From positions 1 to 64,000 of the forward strand of contig JAAEQB010000057.1 of NCBI GenBank assembly GCA_024231975.1: a stretch of 64,000 nucleotides of DNA, read 5' to 3'. The stretch is from Allobosea sp. Lineage in GTDB: Bacteria > Pseudomonadota > Alphaproteobacteria > Rhizobiales > Beijerinckiaceae. Below, one piece after another: positions 60,067 through 64,000 of this stretch (the stretch's first letter is position 1; the number at the start of each line of letters is the position of its first letter). The notes beneath the pieces are model-generated. The model saw only the letters and a list, made by a program, of their open reading frames with translations, had not been told where the DNA came from and did no database searches. The translations under genes were made by a program, and so were the position numbers.

Positions 60067-62474
60067 ACGTCGCCCCTTCCCATGAAAACCGGCAGCCAGT
60101 CGGCAGGATCGTCACCGAGGCGGGCTCGCAGTGCCGTGAGTTCTGCAACGGTCTCGGTTCGGCCCGACAGCACCTTGATCAGGTCGGGCATGCCCGCGAG
60201 GTTCAGTTTCGCGATGACGCTGTCGCGGCCATGCTTGATCAGGAAAGAGCGGCTTTCCGGAACCGTGTTGCGGATCCAAGCGACCTCCCGGTCGGTGAGA
60301 CGGAAGGCCTGGGCATAGCTCTCGTCGTCGGCTTTCGGATTCGGGAAGAAGATGTTGGTCGCGGTCTGCTCGATCAGCGTGTTGGCGGATCTGGAGCGGA
60401 CGATATCGGCGGCCGATTGCGTGCCGAAGCCAATGATGCCGTTCTGCTTGCGGATTGTCTTGAGCTTGTCCTTGATGAAGAAGGCGAAGACCTCGTCGTC
60501 GAGAAGCCGCCAGCCCTCATCAAGGAAGATCATCACCGGATCGCCGCCGAGCAATTCCTCGGTGCGGTGAAAGATGTACATCAGCGCGGCCGTTCGGATG
60601 ACTGGGTCGTCGAGCACCCGGGTCATGTCGAAGCCGAAGATCGATGACAGCGAGAACTGATCTTCCTCATTGTTGAAGAGCCAGCCGCGTTGATCCGACC
60701 GCATCCAGCTCTCCAGCCGTGCCAGCAGATCCCCTTCCCCTGCCCTGATGCGGCCGCGCAGCAGCGTCGAGAAGGCCTGCAGCGTCCGGCCCTCCGGTCC
60801 CGCTGCCAGCGCCGAGCCGATCGCGTTGCGGATCACCTGTTCTTCCGACGCGCTCAACAATCCACCACTGGTCGGCCGGAGCATGAAGGCGAAGAGCTGG
60901 AACAGGAATTCCCGGTTCGGCGCCGTGTCCGGCAGGGACAAGGGATTGAAACCGGTCGGCTCCCCTGGCGTCAGTACCTCGTACTGTCCGCCAAGCGCAC
61001 GGATGAAGATCTCGGCGCCGCGGTCCTTGTCGACGAAAAGCAGCTTTGGCCGCGGCTCGATGCGCTGGGATTGCGCCGAAATGAACGACAGGAACACCGT
61101 CTTGCCGGAGCCCGAGGGCCCGACGACGGTGAAATTGCCGAGGTCGCGGATATGGTGGTTGTAGTAGTAGGCAGTCTGTGAGGTCGTCTCGAAAACCGAG
61201 ATCGCCGGTCCCCAGTGATTGCCGCTCGGCCGGCCGCTCGGATAGTTGTGCAGCGAGACGAAGCCCGCGAAATTCTTCGACGAGATGATCGACTTCCGCG
61301 CGATATAGGAGAAGTTTCCCGGCAGCTGGGCCCAGAAGGCGGGCTCGCAGTTGAGGTCCTCGCGGGTCCAGATCACCGAGCGATCGGTCAGGGCCGCACC
61401 AACGGCGGTGACCGTCGCGCCGACCTCGGCCATGTCGCGCCCGAGGCACATCACGGTCATATGGTGCTCGCCATAGATCGCCTCGGAGGCGAGCAACTCG
61501 TCGCGGGCATCGTCGAGCTGTTCGGCGACGATCGAGCCGGCTTCGTCGGACATGTCGACCTGGCGCGAGACCCGATCGATCTGCTTGGCGGCTTCTGGCC
61601 GATCGACGATCGCGAAGCTCTGTGTCGCGATGAACTCGTGGGGAACGCGCAGCAGGTTGTCGAAGGAGCCGGGCCCTGTCTGGGCAGGGTATTCGCGGAT
61701 CGAGATCATCGCCCCGAACCGCGTATCGCCAGCGGAGGCGCCACGAATTTCGACGGCATTTCGGCCAAAGAAGATGCGTTTCTGCGCAAGAGCGTCCGCG
61801 AGTGCCATCCTCGGCAGATGCATCGGGCGCGGCAGGCCACCGTTGACGAGCTGGACGAGAAACTCCAACGGCTCCGAGTACCAGACCCCATCGCGCGATA
61901 TGACGCTGAGAGGGCGGGCGCCGTAGACCGTGAGTGTCTCCCGGACGGCTGTCGCCGCATCGCGCAACTCGCTGAGCGCGGTCTGCATCGCCACGGATTC
62001 CCCGCCAGCCTCCCTTCGGCCGATCAAGCGTGACAGCGAACTCTCGAAGGTCCCGGCCTGGCCCTGGAGTGGCCGGCGCACAATCGTGAGGTAAAGCTCG
62101 TTGACGAACATCCGCCGCGTCGAGAGCGCAGCCTGGTAACGCTCGTCGATCTCCCGGCAGAGCGCATTGTCGAAGGTTGACGGGATCGAAGGCTCGACCT
62201 CGCGGCGGATGATGTGGCTGACGAGCGCAAAGCGCGAATTGGCGAGCGTGCGCACGACGTCGTTGCGCGCCAGCAGCCGCGAATTGACGGCGCTCATATC
62301 GGCAGTCTCGAAGGAATAACCCTCGAGCTTCAGGATCGTCAGGACCAGCCCGTCGCGCGTCCTGATGACTGTGTCGTCGACATGGCGGGTAAAGGGGATG
62401 TGCGAGGCGACAGGTCGCTCCCGTCGCGAGACCGCGCCATAGGTTAGTTCGTCGAGAAGGGCGCGCGCGATCAT
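60063..62474 (-). CDS. virB4: VirB4 ATPase
   Basis: Protein of 803 residues from ATG 62474 (MIARALLDELTYGAVSRRER). The N-terminal VirB4/CagE domain includes FTRHVDDTVIRTRDGLVLTI. The ATPase part has Walker A VVGPSGSGKTVFLSF (about residue 455), VDKDRGAEIFIRALGGQYEV and Walker B MIFLDEGWRLLDDEVFAFFI, then GFGTQSAADIVRSRSANTLI. All family motifs are present and the length is normal. A longer frame to 62864 overlaps virB3 and is not used. Confidence 0.94.
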   Translation of the reverse strand: MIARALLDELTYGAVSRRERPVASHIPFTRHVDDTVIRTRDGLVLTILKLEGYSFETADMSAVNSRLLARNDVVRTLANSRFALVSHIIRREVEPSIPSTFDNALCREIDERYQAALSTRRMFVNELYLTIVRRPLQGQAGTFESSLSRLIGRREAGGESVAMQTALSELRDAATAVRETLTVYGARPLSVISRDGVWYSEPLEFLVQLVNGGLPRPMHLPRMALADALAQKRIFFGRNAVEIRGASAGDTRFGAMISIREYPAQTGPGSFDNLLRVPHEFIATQSFAIVDRPEAAKQIDRVSRQVDMSDEAGSIVAEQLDDARDELLASEAIYGEHHMTVMCLGRDMAEVGATVTAVGAALTDRSVIWTREDLNCEPAFWAQLPGNFSYIARKSIISSKNFAGFVSLHNYPSGRPSGNHWGPAISVFETTSQTAYYYNHHIRDLGNFTVVGPSGSGKTVFLSFISAQSQRIEPRPKLLFVDKDRGAEIFIRALGGQYEVLTPGEPTGFNPLSLPDTAPNREFLFQLFAFMLRPTSGGLLSASEEQVIRNAIGSALAAGPEGRTLQAFSTLLRGRIRAGEGDLLARLESWMRSDQRGWLFNNEEDQFSLSSIFGFDMTRVLDDPVIRTAALMYIFHRTEELLGGDPVMIFLDEGWRLLDDEVFAFFIKDKLKTIRKQNGIIGFGTQSAADIVRSRSANTLIEQTATNIFFPNPKADDESYAQAFRLTDREVAWIRNTVPESRSFLIKHGRDSVIAKLNLAGMPDLIKVLSGRTETVAELTALRARLGDDPADWLPVFMGRGDV

Positions 62475-62482
62475 GATCGCCC

Positions 62483-62779
62483 TCAGACGCGATAGCTGTC
62501 GGCGCCCCAGAAGGCGCGAGAGCGCGGCGGGCAGCGCGACGATTTGACGAAGAGGATCTCGAAGATCCGATCGTCGCGCAGCGTCAGCACATAGCCGAAG
62601 AGATGCAGCGGGATCGCGACGAGCAGCATCAAGAGGTTGTGCGAGACCAGAAAGCACACTGACGAGGCGACGCCATTGAACATGAAATAGAGATACGGCA
62701 CGCCCATCAAGGTCGGCGCCCGCGTCAACGCCTTGACCAGAGGCGTGATCAGTGGCTGCTCCGGGTCTTGCACGCTCAT
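62483..62779 (-). CDS. virB3: VirB3 inner-membrane protein
   Basis: Protein of 98 residues: PLITPLVKALTRAPTLMGVP, two membrane segments (PYLYFMFNGVASSVCFLVSH, LLMLLVAIPLHLFGYVLTLR), and DDRIFEILFVKSSRCPPRSR, the usual VirB3 tail. It overlaps the virB2 gene by four bases and precedes virB4 by eight. Confidence 0.92.
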   Translation of the reverse strand: MSVQDPEQPLITPLVKALTRAPTLMGVPYLYFMFNGVASSVCFLVSHNLLMLLVAIPLHLFGYVLTLRDDRIFEILFVKSSRCPPRSRAFWGADSYRV

Positions 62780-63093
62780 TGCCCGACCGCCGACTGGAAG
62801 AACTGAACGATCTGCGCCGATCCGAACACCAGGACGATGCCGAAGATGACCGAGCCGGCCACACCCCAGGTCAGACGGCCGGCCCAGGCGAAGAAACCGC
62901 AGGCAATGACGGCAAGCGTCGCGAGCGCCGTCGAGATCGGACCGGTCAGTGCCTGCACGAGCTGGTTCAAGGTCGATTGAACCGGCTGTAACGTGCCGGA
63001 CTGCGCCTTCGCGTCAATGGCAGCCAGCGTCAGCAATGTCGCGCCGGCCGCGCGGAAAAAATGTCTCGAAAGCAGCATCTGCAGCATCCTCAT
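62776..63093 (-). CDS. virB2: VirB2 pilin
   Basis: Protein of 105 residues with a long signal sequence (ATLLTLAAIDAKAQ) and two hydrophobic helices (GPISTALATLAVIACGFFAW and WGVAGSVIFGIVLVFGSAQI) separated by a short RLT loop, as in VirB2/TrbC pilins. It assembles into the conjugative pilus. It is coupled to virB1 and virB3. Confidence 0.92.
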   Translation of the reverse strand: MRMLQMLLSRHFFRAAGATLLTLAAIDAKAQSGTLQPVQSTLNQLVQALTGPISTALATLAVIACGFFAWAGRLTWGVAGSVIFGIVLVFGSAQIVQFFQSAVGQ

Positions 63094-63830
63094 TCGATAT
63101 GCATGACAAAATCGGCCGTCGAGGCTGGCTGGGTGCCGGCCGGGCGATGTCTCGGAGTGGTCAAAGCCTGTGCGGTCCGTCTATCGGGTACGCCGCTGGA
63201 GCTTGGACCAAATTCGATCCCTTCGAGCCCAGGCCAACCCGCGAGGTCGTTCACGACGGTGGCGACGAATCGCACGGTTTCGGGAAACGGCGGCACGCCG
63301 CGATGCGCGATCAGCGTCTCTTCGCCTGCGTTGTAGGCGGCGAGCACATAGAACGGATTGCCATGGCGGGACTGGAGATGGCGCAGGAAGCGCACGCCGC
63401 CGCGGACATTTTCGCCGGGATCGCAGAGGTCGACCTTGAAGCGCTCGGCCGTTTCTGGGGTGAGCTGCATCAGCCCGTAGGCACCCTTCTCGGATTGCGC
63501 CGTCGAGATCAGGCGGCTTTCCGCCTTGGCGACGGCCAATGCGAAAGCTGTGTCGAACCGCTCCTCGACCGCGACCCGTCGCACGAGCGCCTCGGCCTCG
63601 CCGGCCGCCAGCTGCGTTCGTGGATCGCAGACGGGGCGAGAGGTGTCCGAGCCGATCACGTCGACGCTGGTCGGAGTCTGGGAGATCGGCACGAGGCGAC
63701 CGGATGCGTCGAGCGCCGCTGTTGGCTCAGGCAACTTGTCCTGAAATTTAACTGGCGCCGTCGCCTCCTCCCCCCAAACCGGTCCTGCCAGAACTGCGAT
63801 CACTATGCTCGTCGAAAGCGTCAGCCGCAT
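63090..63830 (-). CDS. virB1: VirB1 lytic transglycosylase
   Basis: Protein of 246 residues from ATG 63830 (MRLTLSTSIVIAVLAGPVWG, signal peptide); an upstream TTG at 63851 is less likely. The catalytic Glu lies in FALAVAKAESRLISTAQSEK, followed by GAYGLMQLTPETAERF, VRGGVRFLRHLQSRHGNPFY and VLAAYNAGEETLIAHRGVP, the complete SLT set. It opens the peptidoglycan for pilus assembly. It is the first gene of the operon, directly downstream of the operator at 63863. Confidence 0.93.
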   Translation of the reverse strand: MRLTLSTSIVIAVLAGPVWGEEATAPVKFQDKLPEPTAALDASGRLVPISQTPTSVDVIGSDTSRPVCDPRTQLAAGEAEALVRRVAVEERFDTAFALAVAKAESRLISTAQSEKGAYGLMQLTPETAERFKVDLCDPGENVRGGVRFLRHLQSRHGNPFYVLAAYNAGEETLIAHRGVPPFPETVRFVATVVNDLAGWPGLEGIEFGPSSSGVPDRRTAQALTTPRHRPAGTQPASTADFVMHIE

Positions 63831-63862
63831 CGTGGATTCGCCTCTCGCCAAATCGGTCAGTA

Positions 63863-63876
63863 GTCAGTATATTGAC
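63863..63876 (-). promoter_or_regulatory. virB operon promoter with operator
   Basis: GTCAGTATATTGAC (arms GTCA/TGAC). Read leftward, TTGCCA, 16 bases and TATACT form a sigma-70-type promoter whose -10 lies inside the palindrome. Extra half-sites GTCAGTA (63856-63862) and TGAC (63881-63884) flank it. Confidence 0.68.
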
Positions 63877-63884
63877 GTTCTGAC

Positions 63885-64000
63885 AGTTGGCAACAGCCGG
63901 AAACACGATGCCCCTATCAGAACGCTGCTGCGCAGCATCGAGGGCTGCGAGGATGATAAAGGCCGCCAGCCTGGCGTTGGGCATGAGCATCGCGCCGGCG
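63885..64000. other. Window end, no assigned gene
   Basis: A leftward frame from 63990 starts MLMPNARLAAFIILAALDAA, which looks like a hydrophobic signal-type start. It then runs through the virB promoter and the virB1 signal peptide in another frame, so it is probably not a gene. Anything to the right lies outside the window. Confidence 0.35.

Noticed and set aside
63748..63990. 80-residue minus-strand frame at the window end
   Set aside because: It runs through the virB promoter and operator and into virB1 in another frame. The signal-like start could belong to something different beyond the window, but it is not supported.

Overview
The window is GC-rich DNA from an alphaproteobacterium, most likely a Hyphomicrobiales species (a Bosea, Methylobacterium or Chelatococcus type). 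The DnaB sequence, the TRAP/catabolic genes and above all the set of mobile-element proteins (DUF932, long ParB-like, strawberry-notch helicase, DUF7146 Toprim, DUF2493, DUF736, DUF1173, VirB/VirD4) point that way. Genus is inference only.

Layout. (1) 1-3.2 kb: a transposase remnant, a broken AHSA1/SRPBCC gene end and a replicative helicase gene (dnaB) without its usual neighbours. (2) 3.3-14.2 kb: a catabolic island. An enoyl-CoA hydratase, an iron alcohol dehydrogenase (maleylacetate reductase-like) and an isocitrate lyase/PEP mutase-family lyase run leftward. A LacI regulator, a double carboxymuconolactone-decarboxylase-domain protein, an SDR and a TRAP transporter with two tandem substrate-binding proteins run rightward. 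Two related palindromes flank the regulator and probably are its operators. The last gene, a TIM-barrel glycosidase-like ORF, is cut off near 14.19 kb, which I read as one edge of a mobile element. (3) 14.2-42.5 kb: accessory part of a conjugative element (plasmid or ICE; no integrase or replication initiator is visible). It holds a HerA-like ATPase module, many small proteins of unknown function, an ArdB/KlcA antirestriction protein, DUF932, a ParB-like protein, a methyltransferase-helicase giant, a Toprim protein, DUF2493, DUF736 and HU, plus RelBE-type genes and decayed copies of genes. (4) 42.5-46.2 kb: Xre-type regulator, DUF1173, a ribbon-helix-helix protein and ParA/VirC1-like ATPase, then a 0.7-kb non-coding gap rich in repeats (candidate oriT/parS). 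(5) 46.2-63.9 kb: MobC-like protein and VirD2-type relaxase going right, an AAA/DUF4143 gene, then a complete virB1-B11/virD4 type IV secretion operon going left.

How it works together (inference). A 14-bp palindrome of form GTCMGTATWYTGAC lies upstream of the virB, mob and parA operons, with a half-site at the regulator's own promoter, so the Xre-type protein probably co-ordinates transfer and partition. In the accessory part, at least four genes start behind the same folded leader: a GACGGG/CCCGTC outer stem enclosing a hairpin, then two bases, GGAG, eight or nine bases and ATG. Two further repeat families with paired substitutions sit at 40.2-42.2 kb. These repeated structured leaders are the least explained signal in the window. 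They may be RNA regulators, or single-stranded promoters used when the element enters a new cell.
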